Shown piece by piece: positions 40,370 through 50,422 of a stretch of DNA of 64,000 bases (positions within the stretch are counted from its first letter, which is position 1; each line of letters starts with the position of its first letter). The notes beneath the pieces were generated by a model, which was not told the DNA's origin, did not search any database, and worked only from the letters and a program-made list of their open reading frames with translations. The DNA is from Wielerella bovis (GTDB lineage: Bacteria > Pseudomonadota > Gammaproteobacteria > Burkholderiales > Neisseriaceae). A program made the translations under genes and the position numbers. The stretch is from the NCBI RefSeq assembly GCF_022354465.1, contig NZ_CP092361.1, positions 1,918,522 to 1,982,521 of the forward strand, written 5' to 3'.

Positions 40370-42250
40370 TTAAAATCTTGTCCCCAAACTAATATGCCAA
40401 CGTATTTTTTTATCGTGATGTCCATACGCAAGGTCAAATGAGAATGGCGCAGCAGGACTAAACCAACGCACACCTAAACCCGTACCATGTCGCAAAGTCA
40501 TATCTTTAAAACGAGGTGCTACACTCCCAACATCGTGAAATACCGCCAGCGCAAAATCTCTTTTAATAGGATATTGATATTCTGTACTCGCCACAAACAT
40601 AGCTCGGTCAGGCAAGGTTGCTGATGTGATTTGTGGCATTTTAAGACCAATGCTATCCAATTCATAACCACGCACCGAAGATGCCCCACCTGTGCGGAAC
40701 ATTAGTGAAGATGGGACGTCACCATCAACAAAATCATCATTGGTATACACATAGCCTAATTCGCCACGCGCTACAAATGTGCCTAACTGTTTATTTTCAG
40801 GCGTGTAAAATAAACCTGCACTACCTTTCAATCGCATCATAAAAGTAGACGACAATAAACTCCCCAAAGTCGTACCAATTTTGCCTTCAAAATAGTAACC
40901 ATTTTGTGGACGTATAGCAGTTTCAATATTTTGACGTTTCCAAGATGCGGTAATCATCGTAGCGAAACTGCGCCCCAAATTCACATTATCTTCTGGAATT
41001 TTATTATCTTCCGCAACAAACTCAACACCATAACGTGATTCAATATTATTTCGGTCGCGTACATACCATAAACCACTGGAAATTGAACGTTTTTCCAATT
41101 TTTGCGTGGTGCTGCGATTGTAAGAAACATTGCTCGTCCAATAATGTCCTTTATTATTGCGCGGTTGGCTCACACCAGCAGCCAATGTGGTTTGATATTT
41201 ATCCATATCCCACACAACCGAACCAACATAACCACGATTGAATAAATTGTAATGGTCATAGCCAATATTGCCACCCAAACCGTATTCCGAATCAAAGCGA
41301 ATACCCATTTCCGCTTTTTGGCGTTTCACTTCCGAAACCACCACTTTCACAGGAACATGGTTATCTTTCATCTGGTCAAAATCCGCCTGTACACTTGCAC
41401 CTGAATAATGACCATCACTCTCCAAAGCCTGCTGATAATCCAATAATTTATCCAAATCATAAGCATCACCAGCCTTAAATTGAGCCAAACCTAAAATCAC
41501 GCTTTGTGGATAACGCTGGTTGCCTGAAATTTCAAAATCTCCAAAATAAACAGGAGCTTGACTATCCACATTAACCGTCAAATCTGCTTTTTGTGTTTCA
41601 GGATTAACCGCTGCTTGCGTTGAAGCAAATGTTGCCAATGGATATTTTTTTCGCGTAATCGCGCTCATTACCGCAACTTTACTTGCCGACCAATCTTCCT
41701 GCCGAAATGGCGCACCAACAGGTAATTTCCAATGATTTAATGCATTTTTGTAATATTGCCCCAATTCTTCGTCTTGCAAAATATCGCCTGTAATTGCCAC
41801 ATCCACATTGTCAATGACCATGCGTGTTCCCACTTTTACATCAACTACCCAACCGTCATTTTGTGGCGAAACATTGACCGTACTATTGAAATATCCCTCC
41901 GTTTGCATCATTTTTTTCGCATCACTTGGCGCATCTTCCGCCAAATAACCCACTTGTTCTTTATCCAAAGCTTCTTTGCGTTGATGCGCAATCAAAGGCA
42001 AATGCTGGTACAACATTGCTTGAATTTCTGTATCATCTGCTTTAATCTCAATGGGATATTTAGGTTCAAGATTAATTTCATCATCATTATCAATAGATGT
42101 ATTTTCGTCATTTTCAGTACTGGCAGGCATAGATGCAGCCTGAAAATTGCTTGCGGATTCCGATGCGGCAATAGGCATCTCATCTGCCCATGCAGCAGGC
42201 ATAATCGCAACAGACAGGAATAGAAAAATGGGAGAATGGCGCAATGTCAT
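40370..42250 (-). CDS. tamA: outer-membrane translocation/assembly protein TamA
   Basis: Omp85-family outer-membrane barrel that works with TamB in inserting autotransporters and other proteins. From ATG 42250 the protein is 626 residues: signal peptide MTLRHSPIFLFLSVAIMPAAWA, an acidic linker (SASNFQAASMP, partly DUS-encoded), three POTRA repeats up to about residue 260, then the 16-strand barrel, with the lid-loop RGYELDS (VRGY motif) and terminal strand KIRWHISLGTRF ending in Phe. An upstream in-frame ATG (42325) precedes a DUS and is less likely. tamB is not in the window. Confidence 0.9.
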   Translation of the reverse strand: MTLRHSPIFLFLSVAIMPAAWADEMPIAASESASNFQAASMPASTENDENTSIDNDDEINLEPKYPIEIKADDTEIQAMLYQHLPLIAHQRKEALDKEQVGYLAEDAPSDAKKMMQTEGYFNSTVNVSPQNDGWVVDVKVGTRMVIDNVDVAITGDILQDEELGQYYKNALNHWKLPVGAPFRQEDWSASKVAVMSAITRKKYPLATFASTQAAVNPETQKADLTVNVDSQAPVYFGDFEISGNQRYPQSVILGLAQFKAGDAYDLDKLLDYQQALESDGHYSGASVQADFDQMKDNHVPVKVVVSEVKRQKAEMGIRFDSEYGLGGNIGYDHYNLFNRGYVGSVVWDMDKYQTTLAAGVSQPRNNKGHYWTSNVSYNRSTTQKLEKRSISSGLWYVRDRNNIESRYGVEFVAEDNKIPEDNVNLGRSFATMITASWKRQNIETAIRPQNGYYFEGKIGTTLGSLLSSTFMMRLKGSAGLFYTPENKQLGTFVARGELGYVYTNDDFVDGDVPSSLMFRTGGASSVRGYELDSIGLKMPQITSATLPDRAMFVASTEYQYPIKRDFALAVFHDVGSVAPRFKDMTLRHGTGLGVRWFSPAAPFSFDLAYGHHDKKIRWHISLGTRF

Positions 42251-42443
42251 ATTAAAAAATAGCGAAAAAATAAAGAAAAATGCGAAAAGGCAGCCTGAAA
42301 ATACTGCAGGACGGTATTTTATCATTAATTATACAAAATATCGTTATCATTAAATGGAAATAGGTTTGATATAGCTGACTCGCTAAAACAAGTACAAAAT
42401 GGAAAGCTACAAACAGTACCAGTAGTAGTTGCAACTGTTTCAA

Positions 42444-42728
42444 AATGAGTTAACTATAATTATGAACTTTTTTCAGGCTGCCTTTTAAACGAAAGGCATC
42501 ATATTATAAGTATATAATGCTTAAAAATCTAAAATGATTAAAACTAAAAAATAAAATTTATATTTTTATAAATATTTTATGCTTTCAGGCTACTCTAAAT
42601 GATGCAAATGCTTGTTTTTCATCTATTCCCACAAATTTTGTATGACGAGACCCTTGTTTTTATTTTACAATGAATTGTTCTTAACGCTTTTTTGCAAATT
42701 TTTTATTTCTTTTATCAAGGAGAACATC
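42444..42728. other. intergenic region upstream of sstT
   Basis: AT-rich stretch with a DUS at 42474 and a partial one at 42585; contains the sstT promoter region and ribosome site AAGGAG (42717). No other gene seen. Confidence 0.6.
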
Positions 42729-43964
42729 ATGGCGAATCCTATTGTGGCATTTTATAAAAATGTTAGTTTGATTTGGCAGATTATCATTGGCTTGGTATTG
42801 GGTGCGATTATTGGTACAGCAATACCAGCAGCAGCCCCAGCAGTAGGTATTTTGGGTAGTTTATTTGTCGGCGCATTAAAAGCTATTGCGCCATTTTTAG
42901 TATTTGTACTGGTTACTTTGGCGGTTGCGCAACACGATGTCAATCGCAAAACCAATATGAAACCCATTTTGTTTTTATATGTAATTGGTACATTTGGTGC
43001 GGCTTTTATCGCTGTGTTAGGTAGCTTTATGTTCCCCAGCACACTGACTTTGGTCAATAATCCAGATACAACATTGAACCCTCCAACAGGCATCGCACAA
43101 GTGATAAAAAATGTGCTGATGAATTTGGTTGCCAACCCATTTGCCGCATTAACGACGGGTAATTACATTGGTATTTTAGCTTGGGGTTTGGCATTGGGTT
43201 TGACTTTGCGCCATGCTAGCGATGCGACCAAGGCTGTTTTAGTTGATATTTCTAACGCCGTTTCCATGATTGTGCGTGGCATTATTCGTTTTGCGCCATT
43301 AGGTATTATGGGCTTGATGACGGAAACCATTGCTGAAACTGGTTTTAGCAAAATGCTGGAAGAATACGGTCGTTTGATTTTTGTGTTACTGGGTTGCATG
43401 GGCATTGTTGCATTCATACTGAATCCATTGATTGTATTTTGGAAAACCAAACAAAATCCGTACCCATTGGTGTTTACTTGCTTGCGTGAAAGTGGTATTC
43501 CTGCATTTTTCACACGTTCATCTGCGGCAAATATCCCTGTGAATATGGCGTTAGCAAAAAAATTAAATTTGAATGAAGACACTTATGCTATGTCTATCCC
43601 ATTGGGTGCCACCATCAATATGGCAGGCGCAGCGATTACCATTACCGTATTGGCATTGGCAGCCGCGCAAACACAAGGTATCCAGGTGGACTTTGGTACA
43701 GCTTTATTATTGAGCATTATCGCAACAGTAAGTGCATGCGGTGCATCGGGCGTGGCAGGTGGTTCTTTGTTGCTCGTACCTTTGGCATGCAGTTTGTTCA
43801 ATATTCCCAACGATATTGCCATGCAAGTAGTGGGGGTTGGTTTCATCATTGGCGTGATTCAAGACTCAGCAGAAACCGCTTTGAACTCATCTACTGACGT
43901 GTTGTTTACCGCAGCGGCAGATATTGCAGCCAAACAACAAGAAAGTGCCAATCCTCCTGTCTAA
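42729..43964 (+). CDS. sstT: serine/threonine:Na+ symporter
   Basis: Inner-membrane symporter of the DAACS family importing serine and threonine with Na+. The 411-residue protein begins [19 protein letters not shown]; a re-entrant, serine-rich loop [20 protein letters not shown], then [20 protein letters not shown] and the second hairpin [20 protein letters not shown] match SstT. AAGGAG lies at 42717-42722, which supports the ATG at 42729 over a 39-codon longer frame. A DUS-type terminator follows. Confidence 0.93.
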   Translation: MANPIVAFYKNVSLIWQIIIGLVLGAIIGTAIPAAAPAVGILGSLFVGALKAIAPFLVFVLVTLAVAQHDVNRKTNMKPILFLYVIGTFGAAFIAVLGSFMFPSTLTLVNNPDTTLNPPTGIAQVIKNVLMNLVANPFAALTTGNYIGILAWGLALGLTLRHASDATKAVLVDISNAVSMIVRGIIRFAPLGIMGLMTETIAETGFSKMLEEYGRLIFVLLGCMGIVAFILNPLIVFWKTKQNPYPLVFTCLRESGIPAFFTRSSAANIPVNMALAKKLNLNEDTYAMSIPLGATINMAGAAITITVLALAAAQTQGIQVDFGTALLLSIIATVSACGASGVAGGSLLLVPLACSLFNIPNDIAMQVVGVGFIIGVIQDSAETALNSSTDVLFTAAADIAAKQQESANPPV

Positions 43965-43982
43965 TAAAAAAAGAATAAAAAA

Positions 43983-44013
43983 TGCAGCCTGAAAACATAT
44001 TTTTCAGGCTGCA
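43983..44013 (+). terminator. sstT terminator
   Basis: TGCAGCCTGAAAA and TTTTCAGGCTGCA form a stem followed by TTTTTAT; the DUS core lacks the leading AGG on the arms. Confidence 0.75.
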
Positions 44014-44033
44014 TTTTTATTCTTATTGCATTA

Positions 44034-44196
44034 AGAACCTGTATTCACAATCTTAATAGCTTGCTTTTATCGCCACTTCATGCGCCTACTGCGTTGGCTG
44101 TTCATGCCAATATGTTCAATATTGGCATGAAAAGTCGCCTTGTATTCGCAAGTGTATCAATAAAATCAAGCCACCAATCTTATGAATACAGGTTCT
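44034..44196. mobile_element. MITE with AGAACCTGTATTCA ends (163 bp)
   Basis: Inverted termini AGAACCTGTATTCACAA at the left and its complement at the right (TGAATACAGGTTCT at 44183-44196). Inside is a second hairpin CATGCCAATAT/ATATTGGCATG near 44104-44129. No coding capacity. The right terminus runs into the trpA stop codon. A fragment of the same end lies near 39893-39903. Confidence 0.75.
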
Positions 44197-44977
44197 AAAT
44201 CGCATCTTTCAATTCACGCACCCAAGTGCCTACAGCTTGCGCTTCATTACCAACATTTTGCTCCATTTCTTTCACAATACGGCTACCGACAATCACTGCA
44301 TCTGCAACCGCTGCAATTTTTGCTGCACTCGTCGCATCACTGATACCAAATCCCACGCCAATTGGCAGTTGGACATATTTGCGTAATACCGCCAAATGTT
44401 GTGCCACTTCATCTGTGTTCAACTGCGCTGAACCCGTAACGCCTTTAAGCGACACATAATATACAAAACCACGCGCATGTTGAGCAATCGCTTGCATACG
44501 CTCTTCGGTAGTCGTGGGCGCAATCAAGAAAATGCAATCTAAATGATGCGCCGATAAAGCCTCTTGCAAAGGAGCAATATTTTCAATTGGATTATCCACT
44601 GTCAAAACACCATCTACACCAGCATCTGAGGCATCTCGCGCGAAAGTTTCGTAACCCATTTTGTGAATCGGATTCAGATAGCCCATCAAAACCACAGGCG
44701 TCGTTGAATTAGTTTCACGGAATTGGCGCACCACGTTCAATACATCGCGCAAAGAAGTGTTATTTAACAAAGCACGTTCCGCTGCACGCGCAATGGTTGG
44801 CCCATCTGCCATTGGGTCTGTAAACGGAATGCCTAATTCAATAATGTCTGCGCCATTGTCCACCAAGCTGTGCATCACTTGCAAAGTAGTCGCAAGATTG
44901 GGGTCGCCAGCAGTAATATAAGTAATCAGTGCTTTTTTGCCATTCAAGGCTTGAAAAGTTTGTGCAATGCGAGTCAT
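44195..44977 (-). CDS. trpA: tryptophan synthase alpha chain
   Basis: Cleaves indole-3-glycerol phosphate to indole, passed to TrpB. The 260-residue protein starts MTRIAQTFQALNGKKALITY, with catalytic Glu in ADIIELGIPFTDPMADGP and Asp of the same segment, and the phosphate-binding loop IGVGFGISDATSA. The segment normally LLVDLPPEE reads LTVDNPIEN, a departure at a conserved loop that may deserve attention. Stands alone here without trpB. Its TAG stop is created where the MITE at 44034-44196 joins the gene. Confidence 0.95.
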   Translation of the reverse strand: MTRIAQTFQALNGKKALITYITAGDPNLATTLQVMHSLVDNGADIIELGIPFTDPMADGPTIARAAERALLNNTSLRDVLNVVRQFRETNSTTPVVLMGYLNPIHKMGYETFARDASDAGVDGVLTVDNPIENIAPLQEALSAHHLDCIFLIAPTTTEERMQAIAQHARGFVYYVSLKGVTGSAQLNTDEVAQHLAVLRKYVQLPIGVGFGISDATSAAKIAAVADAVIVGSRIVKEMEQNVGNEAQAVGTWVRELKDAI

Positions 44978-45186
44978 GATATTTTCTCTCTTGATTGAGG
45001 TTGAGTGCTTATTATAGGGGTTAATGACAATTCATGCACGGTTGTTTTTTAGTCAAAATCACCAACTTCTGTATCCAAATTATCATTCCCCACTAACGTT
45101 TAAGTGGTGTTAAGATGCGATACAATATGATTTTTCAGGCTGCATATTTCATAGGCAGCCTGAAAATAACATATAGGAATAAAATC

Positions 45187-45630
45187 ATGATACATTTAAA
45201 TAAACCACAAAAAATCACATTAGCCATCTGCTTATTTTTGTTTGCAGGCATCAAAGTTGCCACTATTTTTTGGTGGCAAAATAAACAAAATCAATCGCCT
45301 AGCCAACACAATCACACTTGCCAAGTTACACAACAAGGCTGTCCATTTTTAGGCAATGCCATTTTCAGGCTGCATGGCGTAGGTGGACACAAAACCCCTT
45401 TTCGTATTCAAGCAGACAATGTTCCTGCATCAGTAAAACAGATTTCCGCATCATTTAGTATGAAAGACATGGACATGGGTTTCAACCGTTTTGATTTGGT
45501 AAAACAAGCTGATGGCTCATGGCATACAGACAATGTATATTTACCTTTTTGTACCGCAGCGCGACACGATTGGCTCGTAGAATGGACAGTAGATGGACAA
45601 CGTTTTCAGGCTGCCTTTCAAACCCGATAA
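45187..45630 (+). CDS. membrane-anchored protein of unknown function (FixH/YtkA-like)
   Basis: A 147-residue protein with one N-terminal membrane helix (ITLAICLFLFAGIKVATIFW) and a periplasmic domain with CQVTQQGCPF, SFSMKDMDMGFNRFDLVK and LPFCTAARHDWLVEW. The beta-rich domain with a met-rich segment recalls FixH/YtkA-like Ig-fold proteins, but this is only a resemblance. Uptake sequences are translated within it (FRLHG, FQAAFQTR). ATG 45187 has AGGAAT before it; the longer frame from 45115 crosses a DUS pair. Function unknown. Confidence 0.7.
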   Translation: MIHLNKPQKITLAICLFLFAGIKVATIFWWQNKQNQSPSQHNHTCQVTQQGCPFLGNAIFRLHGVGGHKTPFRIQADNVPASVKQISASFSMKDMDMGFNRFDLVKQADGSWHTDNVYLPFCTAARHDWLVEWTVDGQRFQAAFQTR

Positions 45631-45657
45631 TTTAAATAAGGCAGCCTGAATAGGTTT

Positions 45658-45764
45658 TATAGTGAATTCTATTTAAACCAGTACAGCGTTGCCAGCTCCC
45701 TTATGTACTATGTGTACACGGCGGTCGCTGTCGCCTTGTCCTGATTTAAATTGAATCCACTATA
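45658..45764. mobile_element. Correia-like MITE, 107 bp
   Basis: TATAGTGAATTCTATTTAAA to ATTGAATCCACTATA, same core as the copies at 37774 and 63057, 28 bp after the preceding gene. Confidence 0.85.
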
Positions 45765-45925
45765 CAAAGATTTCAGCCTGAAAATTTTTATCAATAATAA
45801 TAGCGTTTTTGTATAACAAAAATTAGGCTAAATTCCAAAAGATGAAAAATTAATAAATATAAACAAATATTTAATAAAATAAAATAATGATTTCAGGCTG
45901 CCTATTTAGTACCCATAATAATGAT

Positions 45926-46507
45926 TTATTGATTCAACAATTGCCCAGTCTCATCCCAACTACGCACCAAAACCAGCACCCCATTTTCATACACACGCTC
46001 CGTACGCTTTCCCCCATCAGCATACCATTCCAACACCACCCCATGACTCTTCCCTTGCAGATAACTCAATTCCGAAGTTAAATTCCCACTCTCATCCCAA
46101 GTTACCATACTCACCACCTCCCCATTTTTCATATTCATTTCAGATTGCAACTGCCCCGATTCATACCACGTCCGCGCCACCCCATCTTCCACATTATTTC
46201 TAAACGTTTTCTCACTACGACGATGACCATTCGGATACCAAATCGTCCCCTTTCCCTCAATTTTGCCATTTGCGTACACCAATTCCTCCGATTTTTGCCC
46301 ATTCACAAACCAGCGCGTCCAAATGCCATCAGGTTGCCCATTTTTAAATGCACCACTCATTTTTTTTGTGCCATTCGCATAAAATCGCACCACTTCCCCA
46401 TCAGGACGCGCAGGAAATTCCGAGCGTGTAACAGGCTGAGTCTCCGCGTGAACCGACACCACCATACTCAACACCATCATCACACACAAACGCAAAAAAA
46501 TCGTCAT
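45926..46507 (-). CDS. exported MORN-repeat protein (YwqK-like)
   Basis: A 193-residue exported protein: signal peptide ending VVSVHA, then at least five MORN_2-type repeats, for example GEVVRFYANGTKKMSGAFKN, GIWTRWFVNGQKSEELVYAN, GKGTIWYPNGHRRSEKTF, GVARTWYESGQLQSEMNMKN and GVVLEWYADGGKRTERVY. Databases often label such proteins YwqK family antitoxin, but no toxin is adjacent and the signal peptide argues for a periplasmic or surface role. Followed by tRNA genes upstream on the same strand. Confidence 0.85.
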   Translation of the reverse strand: MTIFLRLCVMMVLSMVVSVHAETQPVTRSEFPARPDGEVVRFYANGTKKMSGAFKNGQPDGIWTRWFVNGQKSEELVYANGKIEGKGTIWYPNGHRRSEKTFRNNVEDGVARTWYESGQLQSEMNMKNGEVVSMVTWDESGNLTSELSYLQGKSHGVVLEWYADGGKRTERVYENGVLVLVRSWDETGQLLNQ

Positions 46508-46533
46508 AACTCAATCCAAATAGATAGCAAAAT

Positions 46534-46563
46534 AAACCGCACCTTCAAATAAAGGTGCGGTTT
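46534..46563 (-). terminator. terminator of the tRNA-Val/tRNA-Asp transcript
   Basis: AAACCGCACCTT pairs with AAGGTGCGGTTT; on the minus strand ATTTTGC follows. Sits between tRNA-Asp and the MORN gene. Confidence 0.8.
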
Positions 46564-46570
46564 ATATATA

Positions 46571-46647
46571 TGGCGCGGTGGACGGGGCTCGAACCCGCGA
46601 CCACTGGCGTGACAGGCCAGTACTCTAACCAACTGAGCTACCACCGC
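46571..46647 (-). tRNA. tRNA-Asp(GTC)
   Basis: Minus strand, 77 nt starting GCGGTGGTAGCTCAGTTGG, anticodon loop CTGTCACGC with GTC, T-arm GGTTCGAGCCC, encoded CCA. Confidence 0.97.
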
Positions 46648-46683
46648 GCATATCAACCGCCGTTAAAGCGACTGATGCAAAGA

Positions 46684-46759
46684 TGGTGGGTGATGACGGA
46701 GTCGAACCGCCGACATTCTGCTTGTAAGGCAGACGCTCTACCAACTGAGCTAATCACCC
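46684..46759 (-). tRNA. tRNA-Val(TAC)
   Basis: Minus strand, 76 nt starting GGGTGATTAGCTCAGTTGG, anticodon loop CTTACAAGC with TAC, T-arm GGTTCGACTCC, encoded CCA. Cotranscribed with tRNA-Asp 36 bp downstream. Confidence 0.97.
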
Positions 46760-47093
46760 TTTTGTTCGCTGTTTATTGCTGCGAAGACTGAATTAAATCA
46801 GTTTTACGCCAACTATGCAAGCATTTTCTGTAAAAAAATTTACGATATTTAATAATTTTTTGTTTTATTTTGATATTTTTTTATAAATTTGAAATTTTGT
46901 TTCAGGCAGCCTGAAATAATTATCCTATGTGTAATTTTGTATTTATAGATTTTAAAATCATGCAAATCTAATTAATATTTACTTATTTAATTTCAATCAG
47001 TTAAACTAAATAAATATTTTTATCTAACTTGGTTTCAGGCTGCTTTTCTATTATGATATGCAACAATTCTGAATTTATGGACACAGACACATT
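46760..47093. other. intergenic region before macA
   Basis: Divergent promoter region of the tRNA pair and macAB. Very AT-rich, one DUS near 46903 and a partial one near 47036. No gene seen. Confidence 0.6.
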
Positions 47094-48272
47094 ATGAAAA
47101 CGACAATTAAATGGATAACCGCTCTACTCATTGCAAGTGGTTTAGGCTGGTATGGTTACACAAAAATGCAGCCCAAAAATGAGGTTGCTTATATTACTGA
47201 GGCAGTTAAACGCGGCAAAATTTCTCAAACGGTTTCAGCAACTGGGGAAATTTCGGCATCACAACTGGTAGATGTGGGCGCGCAGGCTTCGGGGCAAATT
47301 AAGAAAATGCACGTTAAAGTTGGGCAAGTGGTCAAAACGGGGGATTTGATTGCAGAAATTGACCGTACCACGCAAACCAATACCTTGAATACGCAAAAAG
47401 CACGTTTAGGCAGTTATCAAGCACAGTTAGAATCTGCCAAAATCGCGCTAAAAATGGCACAACGGAAATTTGACCGTTATAAAACATTGGTATCATCAGG
47501 CGCGGTATCCAAAATTGAAATGGACGATGTGGAAGACAATTTGGCAGCAGCAAAAGCAAAAATCAAACAATTAGATGCGCAAATCAAAGAAACTCAAATT
47601 GCCATTCATACGGCAGAAACCGATATTGGCTATACGCGTATTACTGCGCCCAAAGATGGTACGATTGTGGCTTTGGTGGTGGAAGAAGGACAAACGGTTA
47701 ATGCCAATCAAACCACACCAACGATTGTGCAATTAGCAGACCTGTCTAGTATGGAAAACAAAATGCAAATTGCGGAAGGCGATGCCACCAAAGTCAAAGC
47801 GGGACAAAACGTTAGTTTTACTATTTTGTCGGAGCCTGATGCGCCATTTACCACAACTTTGGATAGCATTGACCCTGGTTTAACGACAATGTCGCAAGGT
47901 TCATATAGCCGTTCTACCGATACAACTTCTAGCGCGATTTATTATTATGCGCGTGCCACAGTACCTAATCCTGACGGTAAATTGTCTATTGGCATGACCA
48001 CGCAAAATACGATTGAAATCAGCAGTGCGGATAATGTGATTGCTGTGCCTAATGTGGCAATCAAAACGCGTGATGGTAAAAAAGTTGTGCGCGTATTGGG
48101 TGCAGATAAGCAAGTTCAGGAGCGTGAAGTGCAAACGGGTTTGCGAGACAGTATCAACACAGAAATCAAATCTGGTTTGCAAGAAGGCGACCAAATTATT
48201 ATGTCTGAAATGAGTGCAGATGACAGAGCCAAAGCGGCTAATCAAGGTATGCGTGGACGTCCTCCAATGTAA
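47094..48272 (+). CDS. macA: macrolide efflux periplasmic adaptor MacA
   Basis: Periplasmic adaptor linking the ABC transporter MacB to an outer-membrane channel for export of macrolides and peptides. The 392-residue protein has an N-terminal anchor (WITALLIASGLGWYGY), lipoyl/biotinyl half-motifs (VDVGAQASGQIKKMHVKVGQ; ITAPKDGTIVALVVEEGQTV), a long coiled-coil hairpin (about residues 95-180) and C-terminal beta-barrel domains. The macB gene follows after 110 bp containing several DUS. In Neisseria the macAB promoter is weak; no clear promoter is seen here. Confidence 0.95.
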   Translation: MKTTIKWITALLIASGLGWYGYTKMQPKNEVAYITEAVKRGKISQTVSATGEISASQLVDVGAQASGQIKKMHVKVGQVVKTGDLIAEIDRTTQTNTLNTQKARLGSYQAQLESAKIALKMAQRKFDRYKTLVSSGAVSKIEMDDVEDNLAAAKAKIKQLDAQIKETQIAIHTAETDIGYTRITAPKDGTIVALVVEEGQTVNANQTTPTIVQLADLSSMENKMQIAEGDATKVKAGQNVSFTILSEPDAPFTTTLDSIDPGLTTMSQGSYSRSTDTTSSAIYYYARATVPNPDGKLSIGMTTQNTIEISSADNVIAVPNVAIKTRDGKKVVRVLGADKQVQEREVQTGLRDSINTEIKSGLQEGDQIIMSEMSADDRAKAANQGMRGRPPM

Positions 48273-48382
48273 TTGCTTTCAGGCTGCCTATCTGTTTTTA
48301 TCGGAAAATTATTCATAAAATAAACATTCAGGCAGCCTGAAACCTATTTTTCAGGCTGCCTTTTAAACAAGAAAGCACAAAC

Positions 48383-50320
48383 ATGTCGTTAATTGAATGC
48401 AAAAACATCAACCGTTATTTCGGCGAAGGCGAAAACCGCGTTCATGTGCTGAAAAACATCAATTTATCCATTCAAAAAGGCGATTTTGTCGCCATCATCG
48501 GGCAATCGGGTTCGGGCAAATCTACCTTGATGAATATTTTAGGTTTGCTAGATACGCCTACCGAAGGCACATACACGATTGCAGGCACAGAAACATCCAA
48601 AATGTCTGCTGATGAGCTGGCAGCGATGCGGCGTAAACGATTTGGTTTCATCTTCCAACGCTACAATTTGTTATCGTCCATTTCTGCACGAGACAATGTC
48701 GCCCTACCCTCTGTTTATGCAGGCATTGATTATGAAGAACGCTGCCAACGGGCGGATATGTTATTGGATAAATTGGGTTTAAAAGGCAAAGAAAACAATA
48801 AACCCAACGCATTATCAGGCGGTCAGCAACAGCGTGTTTCCATTGCTCGCGCTTTGATGAATGGTGGCGAGATTATTTTTGCGGACGAACCAACTGGCGC
48901 ATTGGATTCGCATAGCGGCGAAAATGTGATGGAAATCATTCATCAACTATACCGCGATGGGCACACAATTATCATGGTTACGCACGACCCGAAAATCGCC
49001 GCGCAAGCCAATCGTGTGATTGAAATCAAAGATGGTGAAATCATTTCCGATACCAGCAAAACCACCGAAATTGCGCCCAGCCATGTGCAAAGTATTCAGG
49101 AAAAACATGGCTTAGCGTTTTACAAAGACCAATTTTCCGAAGCATTCAAAATGTCCATTCAAGCGATTGTGGCGCACAAAATGCGTTCTTTGCTGACGAT
49201 GTTGGGGATTATCATTGGCATTGCGGCAGTGGTGTCGGTGGTGGCATTGGGTAAAGGCTCACAAGAAAAAATCCTGCAAAATATCAATAGCATGGGTACA
49301 AATACCATTACCATTTACCCTGGCAAAGGTTTTGGCGACCGCAATCGCAATCGAATTAAAACGCTGACCGTTGCCGATGGCGAAGCGATTGCTGGATTAA
49401 GTTATGTGGACAGCATTACACCCAGCAGCTCATCAAGCGGTACGCTGACTTATCAAAATACTGATTTAAGCGCCAATGTAACGGGAGCGGGTGAACAATT
49501 TTTTGATGTACGCGGCTTAAAATTGGCAACAGGACGCTTATTTGATGCCAACGATGTGAAAGACAATGCACAAGTAGTGGTTATTGATAGCAACACCGTA
49601 CAAAAATTATTCCCAGCGGATACCGACCCACTAGGCAAAACCATTTTATTCCGAAAACGCCCACTAACCGTGATTGGTACATTGGAAGAACAAAATAGTT
49701 CATTCGGTGCTTCCGACAGCTTGGCGTTGTACACACCTTACACCACCTTGATGAATCAAATCAGCGGCGATAAATTTGTCAGCAATTTAGCAGTAAAAGT
49801 GAAAGATGATGTAGATTCGCAAGTTGCAGAAAAAGGTATCAAAGAATTATTGTTATCGCGACACGGCACGGAAGATTTTTTCATGCGCAATAGCGACAGC
49901 ATCAAACAAACGATTGAATCCACCACAGGAACGATGCGTTTACTGATTTCGTCCATCGCCACCATTTCGTTGATTGTTGGTGGCATTGGCGTGATGAATA
50001 TCATGTTGGTATCAGTAACCGAGCGAACGCGCGAGATTGGCGTACGTATGGCGATTGGCGCACGTCAGAACAATATTTTGCAACAATTTTTAATTGAAGC
50101 GATTTTGTTGTGCATCATTGGTGGGATTACAGGTGTCTTGGTGTCATTGGGCATTGGCATATTGTTTGCCAAATTTGTCAGCGATTTCACCATGTCATTT
50201 TCAACCACCTCCATTTTGGGTGCGGTGCTGACTTCTACCGTGATTGGCGTATTGTTTGGTTATATGCCCGCGAAAAATGCATCTAAACTCAATCCAATTG
50301 ATGCGCTGGCACATGATTAA
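48383..50320 (+). CDS. macB: macrolide export ATP-binding/permease MacB
   Basis: Homodimeric ABC transporter of the MacB type. The 645-residue protein has an N-terminal nucleotide-binding domain (Walker [20 protein letters not shown]; signature ALSGGQQQRVSIARAL; Walker B IIFADEPTGALD; H-loop VTHDP), a first membrane helix near residue 275 (LLTMLGIIIGIAAVVSVVAL), a large periplasmic domain and three C-terminal helices with the MacB/FtsX signature SVTERTREIGVRMAIGAR. Works with MacA and a TolC-like channel. Confidence 0.96.
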   Translation: MSLIECKNINRYFGEGENRVHVLKNINLSIQKGDFVAIIGQSGSGKSTLMNILGLLDTPTEGTYTIAGTETSKMSADELAAMRRKRFGFIFQRYNLLSSISARDNVALPSVYAGIDYEERCQRADMLLDKLGLKGKENNKPNALSGGQQQRVSIARALMNGGEIIFADEPTGALDSHSGENVMEIIHQLYRDGHTIIMVTHDPKIAAQANRVIEIKDGEIISDTSKTTEIAPSHVQSIQEKHGLAFYKDQFSEAFKMSIQAIVAHKMRSLLTMLGIIIGIAAVVSVVALGKGSQEKILQNINSMGTNTITIYPGKGFGDRNRNRIKTLTVADGEAIAGLSYVDSITPSSSSSGTLTYQNTDLSANVTGAGEQFFDVRGLKLATGRLFDANDVKDNAQVVVIDSNTVQKLFPADTDPLGKTILFRKRPLTVIGTLEEQNSSFGASDSLALYTPYTTLMNQISGDKFVSNLAVKVKDDVDSQVAEKGIKELLLSRHGTEDFFMRNSDSIKQTIESTTGTMRLLISSIATISLIVGGIGVMNIMLVSVTERTREIGVRMAIGARQNNILQQFLIEAILLCIIGGITGVLVSLGIGILFAKFVSDFTMSFSTTSILGAVLTSTVIGVLFGYMPAKNASKLNPIDALAHD

Positions 50321-50341
50321 TGGTGTATCTGTCCTATAAAT

Positions 50342-50373
50342 AGGCAGCCTGAAAAATATTTTTCAGGCTGCCT
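50342..50373 (+). terminator. macB terminator (DUS pair)
   Basis: AGGCAGCCTGAAAAATATTT pairs with TTTTTCAGGCTGCCT, then TTTAT, 21 bp after the macB stop. Confidence 0.8.
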
Positions 50374-50422
50374 TTTATGAATTAGAAAGATTATAATCCA
50401 CCTTTTTAGGCAACCCGAAAAG

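Noticed and set aside
45926..46507. Toxin-antitoxin system around the YwqK-like protein
   Set aside because: It carries a signal peptide, no toxin gene is adjacent, and the antitoxin label in databases is not backed by anything visible here.
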